A stretch of 64,000 nt of DNA from Mastigias papua (GCA_964019165.1 OZ025282.1:2461131-2525130), one strand, 5' to 3'; shown: positions 51,301-64,000, counted from the first letter of the stretch. Numbers and translations: made by a program. Notes: generated by a model not told the origin, from the letters alone.

Positions 51301-54096
51301 TTATATTGCATTTAGGTACTTTTATGTACTATGTATAAAAGATTTATGATGAATTTGAACCATAAACCACTCTATCTTTCCACCGTGATTGTTAGCAAGG
51401 CAGTTCTTATATTATTAGACGTCGTTATTTGCAAAACTGAATAGACACCGTCTACTTATACAAGTTACGGTGTTAACCAAGGTGTGATATTATGCCCCCA
51501 CGTTTCTGTAACCCTTGTATCAGAACCAAACACGCCGATCAACTGGATGCGTCATGCACTGGTTTTCTGGTGATGCACGTGCTCGGAATAAGTTTGACTT
51601 TTACCCAGATATGGCGAATGGGATTGAAGGAAAGATAACGTATATCCTTATCTAAAGTGCTTTTATTTTTCCAATCCTTCCTGGACATCGAAGCTATTCC
51701 TCATACTTTTCCCTGCATTTGTATTTGCTTCCAATCTAAACTGACGTATTGTCCACCAGAAGCAATCTACCCTGAGCTGATAAAAAAGTTTGAATCGTAA
51801 GAAGCAGACAACGATTTTACTGTGAAGATCCTAAAATACTTGTTCCATTCGCCGATATTTGTTCCTTGATCAATCTTAACATTTCTTTAGATTTGGATTT
51901 ACAATCGGACGGACCGTTGTTGCTGATTGAATATCGTCTCGTACAATTTGACATTGCATTTGAACGCATTGTTGAAAAGCAACTGGCTAGAGATTGGATT
52001 TAGGTAAGGAGAAGATCGAGCGTAAACAAAGTTTGTACTTCTATTGCATAGTACATCGAATATATGTAAATATTAGCGTATAAAGATGAATTTTTTATTG
52101 AATGTTAAACAGTGGGGAATCAGAAATAATCCGAAAGTTGCGGATGAATCTCTTAACTTCAAGAGCATTAGTACAACGAGGAGATAAATCGAGCTAAAGC
52201 AGACCTCTTGGATTGTGTATGTTACCAATATCTAGCTTTACTAAGTACAAGAAGTAAAGGAAATCCAGAATATTTTACGGTGAGTGGCGCGTATTTCGTT
52301 ATTGAGAATTGATAACCGAGTTCATTTGTGGAGAACACTGCAGTATAATAGGTCTTGGACCTCCTTTGATGGCATGGCTTATCTTCGAGTCTAGGTGCCA
52401 CATACGTTTAGTTGGTTAAAGTGAGATAAGTTTGCGCCCTAAAGTAACCGCAGACTTTTGCACCAAGATGCCGGATATTAACAGTTATTTATCAATTATA
52501 GGCCGTTCCATCATAACAAAAGCCAATTGCGGTAACTCAGCAACGCACGATTTTCGGAACTCCCAAGAGAAAGACTATCTCTCTTCCTATTGACTTTAGT
52601 GTGAGTTGTTCTTTGACATGCTGTAGCTCTACTTTTCTGGAGCTCGAGGAGCGCCATACACGACCTAGTTCTTACAGTTCCTTACTTTTGGACCTCTTTT
52701 TGTCACATTTTGGTGCTAAGATTTCATTATTAGTTCCTTAATTTTATTTACATATTTCGTACTATGTAAAAATTGCAAGTTTTTGATGCTAGAGTTTCAA
52801 CACAAACTCATCTATGAAATACGGGTAAGTGAATTAGACACGCAATTCATACGAATGGGAGTGAACTGTGCTTCTCATTCTCGATTGTCTGCAGTGATGA
52901 AATAAAGTAAATCCCGGAATGCAAGAACCAACTTTTTGAAAGATCAGGCTAAGGTTCGTATTTAAATGGACCGTAGGTTATTTTAGGGTAGAAAGGCCCT
53001 TATCCCAAGGTTCATTTACTTTTCCCCGTTATGAAAAAGAAAACTATGAATTCTAGTGGCTTTTGCAGACACCTAAAATCCTCACTACTACAATGATCTG
53101 AAAGCTTTTTATTGTCGAAATGCACAATATGCTGAACATACCCAACTCAAACTTTCTATAATCAGTGAAACTTAGCTTAAAGACTCCAGCAATCTTGAGC
53201 ATCAAAAGTAAACTTTTGGAACCTGTCTGTTTATCACACTGGAACAGAATTTTATTTTCAAGGTGCATGTGACATAAGAAACAGCCTGTAGGTTCTTATT
53301 TTTGTAATTTCTTATATGCTGGGATTTACTGAACTCGAAAGTGAAAATGTCGATTTTGTCTTTGGTTGTACAAGCTCCTGAACTTCTTGGCCTTCTACAA
53401 ACAATCAAGAAAAGTGACGTTGAGGTTATTAATGGACGTCATTAACAAGTACACACTCCTTTGATAAAAACAGTATAGTACTGTATATTAACAATTGTTT
53501 TAAGAAAATTTAAAGGATCATTAATATTTGTTAAGAAGTGAAAAGAAACTTTGACAAATATTAATGATATGCTACCTAAATTGTCAATAATTCTTGTATG
53601 CATTTTCTTAAAGCAATTTCAAGAATGACCACCGATTGCCCTTTGTAACGCAGCCTCTTGCCCGCGTAGTTTTTGAAACTATTTCTTAATCGTATAACTG
53701 ATTCTACGGAGTTCAATGACAGCAGATCGAGTCGAGAAAAGGGCTATTCATCATTTTAAGCATATATGAATTCCCGTCATCCTTCTACCAAGTGTATTCA
53801 AATCTAACTACTCTAAATCCAAATCAACGCTCATATAATGATACATTTAATTAAGACACTTGTAATTTTCTAGCCAACCAAATTCAAGGATTTTAAAGAC
53901 GTCAAATGATTCATTTTACTCTATACTCATACATAGGTTAATAGAATGAACAGGAAACATAGTCTCTCTCTACAGCCTAGGTTGCGGTGCGCACATTACT
54001 GGAAATTTCTCTGCAACACATTAATCAGTATACTACAGGTATGAATAAAACATATGTATGCTGAAACGAGATTAGATATGATGAGTAACAAAGTAG

Positions 54097-54144
54097 GAGA
54101 CAAAGCGCGAGACAAAGCTCGAGACAAAGCTCGAGACAAAGCGC
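54097..54144. repeat. 12-bp minisatellite, four copies
   Basis: GAGACAAAGCGC / GAGACAAAGCTC in tandem. Confidence 0.9.
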
Positions 54145-56301
54145 GGGACAGTGAGAATCCTGAAGCGTAGTGGTTGCCTACTGTAGAATTCTGTTTTACT
54201 TTATGCAGCGATTGCTTACACATTTGTAGTCATTGCACTGTGTACCATTTGATGTCTATAATTTGCAACGCAAGCGTACATTTGTCGCAAGGGCAGTTTA
54301 AGATTTTCAACACAAAAGATGGTACCAATCGTTGCAAGTTGCAGATATTGTTACTAAGGGTAATACCCTTTGCAAGAAGCGTTTTGCAATCCCTTTACGT
54401 AGCATTGCGATGCAAGTTGCCATACAAATTGCTCCATGTAACATTTACTTTAGATTTCCTATAAAAATACTGTCCGATAGCTCGAGAATTCAATGAGCCA
54501 AACAAATTTCGATTTTTCATGGGAGCTCGACTTATCATGTGTTGGATACTTTCACTCAGTTTCATCTATCACAAAAACTGGTAGAATTTTTTAAGCTAGA
54601 GCCTCGGGCAGATGTAATTTGATACTTAGCATGTAGGGGAAAAGGCAGAGGGTTGGCAATGATTATATATCTCTTGCTTCGCATCCCCTTGTTCGCCAGA
54701 GCGAACGATATCTGAAGAGTAGTAATGGATATGAAACTGTATGCTGATAAAATCCTTCCATTAATGCCAACATCTTGCCAGTCTAGAATAGTGAGTTTTC
54801 TGGTGTATATGCACTTTCTGAGCGGGGAGGATATAGCAAAAGAAATTTACCGGCTGATTTGAACAAGATATCGTACTTACCGATAAGCTACGATCATTAT
54901 GCCAAATTTAGTCAACAAGCCAAAAGATTTTACCGATGGCCTCTGCAAGTGTGGGGCATAACAACCCCACATCCGCTGCTTTAGCACATCCCTGGATGTA
55001 GGCACCATGGACGTCTGATCAGAGACCGCTAAAATCTGTTAATAGATACAGTACGCAAATAGCTGTAATACAAATACTATATCCTTGAGGACAGTAGTTC
55101 ATTTAACAAAGATGATTTGCTTAAGACAGTAAATTTTTAGAAATTGCTTAATGTTTAGCAAACCTTTACCTGATTATAGAGCAATGTAAAACTGTTAATA
55201 CTCTTGTGAGAATTGTGAGAGAGTATTAATTTACGAGATAATGAGATATTCGCAGGAGTAGGCAATCCTAACGTGTCTTACTGACTAAAGCATATAATTA
55301 CTTACGCTAAGATAGGTACGAACTATCTTATCTACTGAATGCATAATTACCCAAATTATGTACAAGTTTGCCACCAGAACCCCCAGTAGCCGAACTGATG
55401 GATTAGAAAGTGATTTGAATTAGCAACCAGCAAGTTTAAATTTGCCGGTTGAAAACCCACTTGGGCTGTTTAACTGAATTTGAGTCAAGCTTACAATTGC
55501 ACTACAGACGAACTCAATAATGATCACTGGTAACTTCGAAAGCAATTGGCTTTAGATTATACCTGAGAAATTACCATCACGAAAAATGAACGAGGTTTAG
55601 ATATCTGAAATTAATCAATAGCTAAATTTATTTATAAATTACTAGAAGGAGATGTCTAACTTGGAAAGTTAAAGTGCGTGCTTAATTTTAGCACTAGATC
55701 CTATCGACTTGCTTTGTGAGCTATCAAGCGTTTATCAAACGCTGTTCTTAATTCATGGTATATTGGCTGCATGCCAAGTAAATGTACGCATTGCAAATGA
55801 TTGCAATCATGGGGGAAGAGGTAACCTTCACCATAGTATCAGCTGCTTTGGCGTTTGTCGCGATCAATAGTGAACAGGTGTAATACAACAGGAATCACCG
55901 TCGCATTTTCACTTATACTAATAAAACTGGGTTGAGCCTGGGTCAGTGCTGTGTAAGAGTAAGACTGTAAAAATGCCTTCAACCCGCATTGAACCTAGGT
56001 CAAGCCAATCCTACTTAAGAGGTTAATTGAACCTGGGTTTAACCGAGTTGACGGTCTGTTCAGAATTTTGATTTCTTCTACTGTGTGCACGTGCTTTTCC
56101 ATGTCAAAGGCTTTGATCTTTTACTCTATGTACCCAGCAGGTCCGCTAACATCTGTTTGAATACTATCAGACATGATAAGATTATAATTGCAATTCATGA
56201 GGTTTTCTTTTACTATGAAAAGATAAGCATTTTACACAGATCTTAGAAAGCATGTGTGTAAACTCAAACGGGAAATTTGTTTCCTTGTTTTAGAAAACAC
56301 C

Positions 56302-59300
56302 ATGGCATCGTTATGGAGAAAATTCTTCCTTGTCGGATGGTTTCTTCTCATTACATGGAACAATTTGAGGTAACAATTTAGATTTTTTGCTTAGATAGGA
56401 GATTCTACCACACCCCCGTCACTCATGAGAACTTCCTACTTCTTGCAACGCGCTAGAGCTGCGCTCAGGCATAAACTTAATGATTCCTCGGTTCAGTCAA
56501 ATCAGAAACATTAAGTTACAGGACATCTTCTTATTGATATTTAATATCTTTTTCCTGCCCGAGAGTATGGTCCACATAAAAAATTTCATGAAAGCACATT
56601 GCACTGTAATCACTCTTCCAAAGCTAAGAAGTTATCTTTCTCGTGCAGAAAGTTGACATTTGTTTACCGTAGGGTAATCGGATTTGAACTATCAGACCTT
56701 TGTTATTAGAGTGGATGTAGTGGTTGATGGTTATATTTACCTGGCTGTTTCATTAGCTAGATAATAACTAATTTACTTTACATATCTTTTGCTTTACTTC
56801 TGATTGGCTGGTTCGAGTCACTCCGAAATGCGTAGGATAACTTTACAGGAATACATAGTGCATTTTCAGTTAACGGGTAAAATGGTGTACTATGCCTCAT
56901 TGAACAAAATGCTTGCCAATTTGAAAGGCCTGCATTTGGGCATCTTTATGAAAAGAATTTTATTCCGAGTTATATCAGGTTGCATGTACAGTTATTTTTC
57001 CATTACGTATTATTTCTTTATGTGTTTGATACCAAGAACGTTTTATATATGGTTAAGAGCAGACTTTCCGAATTTTCATCGCACTAAGTTCAGCCGTGCT
57101 CGTCCGAAAAATCCTGAAATTAAACCTTTGCATTTCCCCAGGTTGTCAAAGGAGTTTCTGCTGTTCTAATGCTACTCTCCGACATTTCACTATTACTAAG
57201 AAATCTTATCAAGTGCTGTCCAAACATATTGCCAAGTGCAGCCTCTATCGAGCATATGGAGTTATTGGTTCATTATTAGGTATAATCTCAGAAGCACCCT
57301 CGCAATTACTTGCAGAAAGTGGAAGTCATCAAGCTTTATTTAGGAAACTCGCTGTCGAAACCATATCCCAGTTTCAATGTCATTGGAGGTTAGGTTCAAA
57401 ACAGCAGCCTGTAGACGTACTTTCCTGACTACGTTTAACTAAGATCAAGATAAGTTAGGCTACCTTTGCACCTGTGTATGTTAAGTCTACCTCGAGCTAT
57501 GGTGTACACATAGGGCAAAAGCTACTTAGATACTTTTAGACCTAGGCTGTGACATCTCTTTTGCTGACTTGAAGATCCTAATTAGCTTGATATGTGATCT
57601 TTGGCCTTACTTGACATTCCATTTACCTGCATGATTTGACGGTACCTTAACATCGTCAATTTGCTAGTGTATATTAAGCCTAAGCCTAGTTTTGTTGGTA
57701 CACATAACGAACAAACTACATTGATACTTTAAGAATTAGGCTGTGAAGTCTCTGTTGCTGACTTGAAGCTCCTAACTACACTCTTTTTTTATAAGAACAA
57801 TTTTATAGGAACACGAGCCTCAAAATTTATGGAAAATTAAAAGAACAAATTAAGAACAAGCTGGGGCTGAAGCACCAACGTGATATGATTTGAAACTGAT
57901 ATAAAGCGTTTTAAGCTCTACAATGCTTGCCAAAGTCCTCGAATGATCAAAATCATCAGTGTGTAAAAAATAATAAATGTACCAAGACTTTTAGCAAGGA
58001 TTATACATCTGTAAGAACGTATATCTTCTGTCTTCTGCTATTATGAAAAATAATACCTATTTCATAAACATCCAATGTTCTCTTGTATATGGTCTAATGC
58101 CTATATTGCCTTCACCCCAATAATTTAAGAAGAAATTAAGAACAATTCAGCCTCAAATTTTGGAAAAATTAAGAATAGCCAGCCTGAACTTCAATTTTAC
58201 TGGTTCTTATAAAAAAGAACATAGCTTGATATGTGATCTTTGGCCTTAATCAACATTCCATTTACCTGTGTGATTTGGTAGCTCTATGTCAACAGATTCC
58301 ATTAACAAACATCATACGCTTGAATTAGTGCAGTCCTCCGGTAATACCTGGCAAAACCAGGTACAAATAGACACATCATAACGTACTGAATATTATTTTA
58401 AACTCTCTGTTTAAGAAACCGTAATCTAACCTAAGCTTTAAGGCTTGCTGACACTAGGATAATTGAGAATTGAGAATCATATTTAATAAAAACAAACTGT
58501 TGTTGGCTGGTCTTTGTAGGAGGGCTTAATACTTCAAAGGACTAAGTTGTATACGATGCCCTAGCCGTGTAGAAAGGATGGCGTTCCTCTTCTGTGCGAA
58601 ATAAACTGAAGGGTCTCAACTAATTTGGGGGGGGGGGTTGTGTGTTTGCTTTATAGAGTAGACATAGTTTCAAAATTACTGCAGCGATATAGTTTCAGCA
58701 AATTTTGTCATAGCTATTGATTTATGTCTTTTAAAGGTAAATAGTAATTATGGTAGCTTGTAGAAACCATCTTTAAGGCTGTAGATAGGGTGTTCTTGGC
58801 AAGAAGCAATCCTGGCCAGATTGAAAATAGAAAAACGGATAAGCGAGAGGGCTCAGCGAAGGTGGCATTTATATACATATGTGTGTGTGCATATATTTCT
58901 ATTTATTTTTATACGTAAAGAGACTCTAAGAGTTTAAGTATAACTTTTATGATTTTCAGGTGCCAAATACCAATTCCTGGAGTGGAACAACATATGTGTA
59001 AATATAATGTGACTAAGACAAGGAGAGTGTTGCGAAAAAATGTGACAACTACAACAGAATACAAGACGAAAAAATGTGGATTGTCTTTGCAACCAGAATT
59101 GATGTGTCCGGAAACAAGGTAACTTACGTACTTTGTCTGCAGAATCCTCCACTACGATCTGGAAACTTATACAGTTCCCCAGGAGAGGAAGAAATCCGTT
59201 CGGTTAACATGTAGCAGTACCTCCTCATTGACTTAGATGGTTGCTTTGCGCGCCCCTACACTGCAATCCTGGTATAGTTTTTCCATTGCCATAGCATTTA

Positions 59301-61001
59301 CTCAATTTTCAACGTCCTACCAGTGTAAACATAATATTCCTGTTTGACTTCTCTTAACTGCTTTGTTTATTTCAGAGTATACTCGCATATATACTGGTAC
59401 CCTGTGATGAAAACTGAAAACATCGAGGTCGTTAAGTGCTGTCCTGGATGGTCAAACTATATCATAAACGCCGGGTGCACTAAAAGTACGTACAGTTTGA
59501 TAACTTGTATGTCTATGTTTAGTACGTAGTTACAGGTATGGTGCCACCAAATAGAGATTGGGGGGCTAGATATAAAAGTTGGGAGGCTACGAACAGTAAA
59601 ATTGCTTGATGAAAGCTAGAAAAAATTGCTGGTTGGCAAGAAGTGGGGTGCCTGAAGCCCCAGCCCCCCCCCCGAGGGACACGGTGCTTGTGTTTGAGTT
59701 ACAGTGTATGAGCCAGTACCCCAATGAGTGCATAGAACGCTGACTCACTGTTCATTCACATGACCATTCCTATAAATTTTCTTGGAGTGTAGGACGTAGA
59801 ACAATTTGCCGACAAGATTGGTGGGGTTCCCATGGTCGAAGAATATCTGCTCCAATTTTTAGGTATTGTGAATTCAATTTGCTCACAAGTGGTACCGATT
59901 GGTGATAAAGGAGGCAAGGAGAGCATAGCGTTGAAATATTTGTTTGATTGAAGACTCTCACCATTAAACTCTCCCAGCCATTCCCACCAGCGGTCGCCTG
60001 CTATTGGTGAAAACGACTGGGAGGCTTAAGTTGTGATCAAGTTTTTTAACTGATCAAAGATGTGAAAGAAATCGATCAGCTTAAGTTGTGATCAAGGTTT
60101 TAACTAATCAAAGATGTGAAAGAAATCGATCAGCTTAAGTTGTGATCAAGGTTTTTAACTAATCAAAGATGTGAAAGAAATCGATCAGCCTACTTTTCGA
60201 AGCAAACAGCCTGGCAGGATAACTGTCTTTCCTTGTATATGCACATCTAAATACCAAAATTCAAAACATCTTCGTATGGACAAAGATCCCCATCGTTTAG
60301 AGGTAGCATTCTTTGGAACACTCTGTCAGACAGCATGAAATCAGCTCAAAACATACAGGGGTTCAAAAAATTGATCAAAAACTGGAAGGGACAAAAATGT
60401 TAATCTAATATATGTAAATAAGAGGATTGTGATTAAATGGTTAGTTTTTATTAGTTTAGTTTAACTACGCTTTAATACCAACTGTAAATAAATTAGTTAT
60501 TATTATTATTACTGCTATCTAATGCATGAATTGTATTTAGAACTAACACCCACTTTTTAATTTTACACTGATCGTTTTCTATTAATTCTTGTCCCCTGTC
60601 GGAATATCTACCACTGATTTAAGTGTTTATTCATTTACTCAGGAGTTCATTGTGAAGTGGTCCTCCCTCAGAATGACAATGAAAGATGCAAAATGGCTCG
60701 AATGAAATACAAAATGTTCAACCGTATGTATTATAAGCTGACAACACCAATCAGTCCAAACGACCCAAAGAGGACCAACCTTGACGTAATCTTCCCCACC
60801 TTGAATCAGTCTACTGACACTGTCCTCAGTAGGACAATGATGGACAAGTTCACATCGCATTGGTTCAACGTGTATTTTTTTGGAATGCTGAAGAGGAACA
60901 ATGTCACTCAAGCTGTAGCACAACAGACCTTTAAGCAGTTATCATTTACAAAAATCGAGGATTACATCGCTGTGTACAACTTTTTCATTGCCAGCTTAGA
61001 G
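56302..61001 (+). CDS. secreted EMI-domain protein, four exons seen, 3' end uncertain
   Basis: Exons: 56302-56369 (ATG), 58960-59118, 59376-59485, 60643-61001; all GT-AG with matching phases. Exon 1 encodes a signal peptide (basic WRK, then FFLVGWFLLITW). Exons 2 and 3 form an EMI domain, a cysteine-rich adhesive module of extracellular-matrix and receptor proteins: CQIPIPG, HMCKYNV, KKCGLS, the YxxxYWYPV region and the hallmark CCPGWSNY. The domain ends GC-TKRVHC at the exon 3/4 join. Exon 4 adds about 100 residues of unknown type with few cysteines (KYKMFNRMYYKLTT, KIEDYIAVYNFF). A donor follows at 61002, so at least one further exon is expected, but I found none before the tandem repeats and transposase. 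The gene may be truncated or continue past the window. Confidence 0.75.
57446..58300 (+). repeat. tandem duplication, second copy interrupted by a MITE
   Basis: Copy A (about 57446-57650) and copy B (about 57650-58300) share GGCTGTGA, TTGCTGACTTGAAG, GCTTGATATGTGATCTTTGG and ACATTCCATTTACCTG in the same order. Copy B carries the 443-bp element at 57779-58221. It lies in the first intron of the EMI gene. Confidence 0.85.
57779..58221. mobile_element. TA-flanked TIR element, about 443 bp
   Basis: The left end CACTCTTTTTTTTATAAGAAC and the reverse complement of the right end TGTTCTTTTTTATAAGAACC are inverted repeats. TA lies on each side. The empty equivalent in copy A (CCTAATTAGCTTGAT) supports a TA target duplication. 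Direct repeats of GCCTCAAA-TTT-TGGAAAA-TTAAG type occur inside. No coding capacity. Confidence 0.78.
60025..60188. repeat. about 55-bp tandem repeat, three copies
   Basis: Units start CTTAAGTTGTGATCAAG and end GAAATCGATCAG. Immediately upstream of the LINE fragment. Confidence 0.92.
60263..60520 (+). mobile_element. 3' end of a non-LTR retrotransposon (LINE)
   Basis: 60263-60403 encodes the C-terminal end of a reverse transcriptase (PSFRGSILWNTLSDSMKSAQ, then FKKLIKNWKGQ-stop), the familiar RG..LWN.LP..IK.A block of non-LTR elements. A short 3' UTR follows and ends in (TTA)n at about 60498-60515, a typical LINE tail. It is 5'-truncated, in sense orientation within the third intron of the EMI gene. 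Confidence 0.8.
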
Positions 61002-61076
61002 GTATGCGAATTTTACAAACTAAATTTCATTAGTCACTGGTTAGTAAGGTGTAGCAAGGCAAAATCTCCATGCATA

Positions 61077-61350
61077 TAACTAGATGCATCCGACTTCTGT
61101 TGCCAGTTAACTTCAATTGTTGTATCGCATCTAACTAGTTGCACCCCACTTCTGTCGCCAGTTAACTTCAATTGCTGCATCGCATCTAACTAGTTGCACC
61201 CCACTTCTGTCGCCAGTTAACTTCAATTGCTGTATCGCATCTAACTAGTTGCATCCGGCGTCTGTCGCCAGTTAACTTCAATTGTTGTATCGCATCTAAC
61301 TAGTTGCATCCCACTCCTGTCGCCAGTTAACTTTGATTACTGTAACCCAT
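61077..61350. repeat. 55-bp tandem repeat, five copies
   Basis: Units contain TAACTAGTTGCA, CTGTCGCCAGTTAACTTCAA and TATCGCATC, diverging slightly. Just downstream of the last EMI exon seen. Confidence 0.93.
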
Positions 61351-61909
61351 AGGCAGTACAATAATCTACTTAATCACCTTCATTTGCGTAGTAAGGACTT
61401 AAGTATAAACTGGAGTCAAGCTTGCAAGTAAAAGCCAGGGAAGCAATTAAGAATACTGAAAGCTTACTAGCTATGCTACTTGAGGGCGTATTAAGATAAA
61501 AGGGTGAGATTTGCGGCTATATTAAGGCGGGGGTTAACCTGAATTTTTTGCAAAATATCAAAAATTATTTTATTCTTGAAATGAAATCTTCAATGCTTTA
61601 GAAAACATGTCCAGATAGTTTCATTGGTAGCTTTTCACTGGCTTTCTTAAAAAATATCCACTTTATACTATCACATATTAGTGTACTGTTTGTTTCCATG
61701 GGAGCGCAGTTGTTTACTGTTCTTCTGTCTTGTTTTCTACCCATTGACCACCCCTAAAAGGGGTGCAAAAGTTCAATCTAGTGAATCACACGTTGTCCAG
61801 CGGTTCTTCAACAGACTATTGCATTGTGGGATAGCAATATTTGTGAGAACTTTATTTTAAATTCTCTATGCCGACCTGCTGAAGACATTTGAAAATATTA
61901 TTTATAAGT

Positions 61910-64000
61910 ATGGTCGGATACAAGAAGAAAAATTGCTACAGAAGAACAAGAAAAGGTAAAGGATTTACTGGAAATTCAAGGTGGAACAAACCGAAGACGG
62001 ATGTACATAGTACAATGATTCAGAGTCCTGCAAATGTTACCCTCGAAGACGGTGATATGCCGACTAGGCCCAGTGCTTCAAGGAAAGAACTCTATGAACG
62101 TGGGCATAGTGAGGAAACTGATACTAATAATGAAGATAGTTTTGATAGTATTGGTAGTGGATATCGACTGATTGATCTTGATAGTTTGGCTTCAACCCTT
62201 TTTGATCTACATCAATGTGAGAAAGGTGTGTATTTCAAACAGCATCTTGAGTATACACCATTATGGCAGTTATTGTAATTGTGTATATGTAATTTCTGAT
62301 AATTATATGTTATTATATGTTTTGTAAGATCTTGTATGCAGAAGACTTTTGAAATATCAACTGAACTGTACTAGTAAGGCATTTCTTATTCTAATCCACA
62401 AGTCAAAAAGTCAGAAGATACGTATGTTTTCTCAATCATAATATCTATCGATGATCATTGTGAGACATTTGTATGTTATTTTGTTTTTTCAGGGAATTTA
62501 CATCTAAAGGAGAATTTATCATCAAGAGCAGGTTTAATGTCAGAACTCTTTTTTGAGTGTAACATGTGTGAACATATTACTCCTCTGAATACATCCAGCA
62601 GTGTCACAAAAAGAGGGAAATCATATGATGTCAACAGGCGAGCTGTTTATCATTCCCTGGAAACCGGTGGTGGCTATGAAGGATTATCAGCTTTTTGTAG
62701 CATTATGAATATGCCTTGCATCTCAAAGCCAGCATATTCCAAACAAGTTGAAAACATCCTTGAAGCACAAGAAGAAGAAGTATGTGCAGAGATAACAAGA
62801 GCTGGTCAAAGACTTCATCAGTTAATAAGTGAAGAAAGCAATCAATCAGAGGAGGGTCATATTGTTGATGCTGCTGTCAGCTTTGATGGTACCTGGGCTA
62901 AGAGAGGGTTCACATCTTTGATTGGAGTTGCAATTGTAATCTCTGTTGATACTGGAGAAGTACTTGACTACCATGTTCTATCCAAAACCTGTCAAAAATA
63001 CTCCAAGAAGAAGACTGAATGTGAAGGTGATGAAGAAAGACTAGAAAAATGGAGAATGGAACATATTACTGCTGGTGAATGTGATATTAACTTTTCAGGA
63101 AGCTCACCAGCAATGGAGGCAGAAGGTGCAGTCATCATGTGGAAAAGATCTATCATGAAGCACAATTTAAGGTATAGATGGATGGTTTCTGATGGAGACA
63201 GTAAGGCATTCAACTCTGTAGAGAATGTATATGATGGCTGCAAAGTCATCAAGCTTGACTGTGTTGGCCATGTCCAAAAACGGATGGGAAAGCACTTGAT
63301 AAATCTTAAATCAAGAACCAAAGGCAAACTTGCTGATGGAAAGTCAATTGGAGGACATGGCCGACTTACAGAAGCTAAGATAAAATTATTGCAAAGGTAC
63401 TATGGTCTTGCTATTCGCCAGAATACCATCAAGAAAGCAAATCCCTCTGAGACAGAAGTTGATATTGCAGTGTATTCAATGAAAAAGAGCATAATTGCAA
63501 CTCTGTGTCACAATGTCCTTTGTGCTGATCCAGAGAAACAACACCGTTACTGCCCTCCTGGTGAAAAGTCATGGTGCAAGTGGCAACAGGATCTGGCTAC
63601 GGGAACAGCAACTTATAAGAATGACAACTGCCTACCTGAAGTATTTTTAGAAGTACTGCGTCCTGTATTTGTTCTTTTGAGTGAGACAAAACTTTTGCAA
63701 AGATGTGTTCGTGGGACAACACAGAACCCTAATGAGTGCATTAATTCTCTTATATGGGCTCGCTGCCCTAAGCACAAACATCATGGTGCAAAAGTTGTCC
63801 GCTTTGCTGTTGCATCTGCTGTGTGCCACTTTCATAGTGGTGCATCAAGTAGGGAGAGGGTCATGGAGAGGCTACTCACCCCAGCAGGACACCATAGTAG
63901 GACTGCCTTCACAAAAAGAGACAGAAAAAGAGTAAGAAAGGCAGAATCACAAGCATCAGAGAGAGGAAAGAAACAGCGAAAGGGCCAGCAAATCATGCAG
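61910..64000 (+). CDS. Mutator-like transposase, intact as far as visible, 3' truncated by window
   Basis: Exon 1 is 61910-62225 (ATG) and exon 2 62493 to beyond 64000; the intron is GT-AG and the join keeps frame. The N-terminus is basic (GYKKKNCYRRTRKGK), then GYRLIDLDSLASTLFDLHQC. Exon 2 has a CxxC (ECNMCEHI), then the transposase core: SFDGTWAKRGFTSLIGVAI, VDTGEVLDYHVLSK, SGSSPAMEAEGA, RYRWMVSDGDSKAF, LDCVGHVQKRMGKHL, GGHGRLTEAKIKLLQRYYG, TQNPNECINSLIWARCPK, and a basic tail. The DGTW and SDGDS aspartates are the likely catalytic ones. This is the mutator-type transposase family found in many invertebrate genomes. More than 800 codons' worth of DNA shows no stop or frameshift. A terminus may lie near 61520 (GGGGGTTAACCTG); the other end is outside. 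Confidence 0.85.

Larger units (their letters stand above)
47475..56301. other. gene-poor interval
   Basis: Nearly 9 kb with no exon set I can join. It holds simple repeats (T-rich GTGATTTTTT at 49080-49345, ATTATAT at 51195-51300, a 12-bp minisatellite at 54097) and one possible retroelement relic near 50.2-50.9 kb. Distal exons or UTRs of the neighbouring genes could be hidden here. Confidence 0.6.

Noticed and set aside
56804..57428. Two overlapping frames of 110-121 codons in the first EMI intron
   Set aside because: No family match, no supporting splice context, and they overlap each other in different frames; possibly a worn repeat.

Overview
The window is nuclear DNA from an invertebrate animal. 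All the genes are split by GT-AG introns, some exons are tiny (21-50 bp in the hnRNP K gene), and the base composition is AT-rich with long (TA)n, (GT)n and (GAT)n tracts. The gene set (a G-protein beta-5, an hnRNP K homologue with three KH domains, a TTC24-like TPR protein, MADF-BESS, MYND and EMI proteins) is metazoan. A sponge or cnidarian seems likely, but the sequence does not settle the phylum. There are no prokaryotic operons, no CRISPR array and no rRNA.

Layout: 1-3441 (+) holds the 3' part of GNB5. 4061-6310 is intergenic and holds a MITE and, between (TA)n tracts, two perfect inverted repeats; each arm of the second carries a complete hammerhead self-cleaving ribozyme. 6642-11870 (-) is a four-exon TTC24-like gene whose introns carry antisense transposon relics and (GAT)n. 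A reverse-transcriptase relic lies near 12.3 kb. 13288-23375 (-) is a 15-exon hnRNP K-like gene. 25297-26950 (+) is a MADF-BESS gene. 26951-31121 is mostly empty. 31122-36682 (-) is an acidic protein of unknown family, head-to-head with a MYND zinc-finger gene at 37441-47474 (+). One intron of that MYND gene contains about seven near-identical 264-bp tandem units, each with a tRNA-like Pol III head and a degenerate hammerhead-like core. Another intron contains an inverted copy of the gene's own large exon. 47475-56301 is gene-poor. 56302-61001 (+) is a secreted EMI-domain gene, with an interrupted duplication in its first intron and the 3' end of a LINE in its third. 61910-64000 (+) is an apparently intact Mutator-like transposase that runs off the window.

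Gene function: no pathway links the genes. They form an ordinary housekeeping and signalling neighbourhood heavily loaded with mobile DNA. The most unusual theme is a set of (TA)n-flanked repeats that carry hammerhead or hammerhead-like motifs, resembling the ends of Penelope-like elements and animal retrozymes. Exon boundaries were read by eye from splice signals, phase continuity and family resemblance; there is no transcript evidence.
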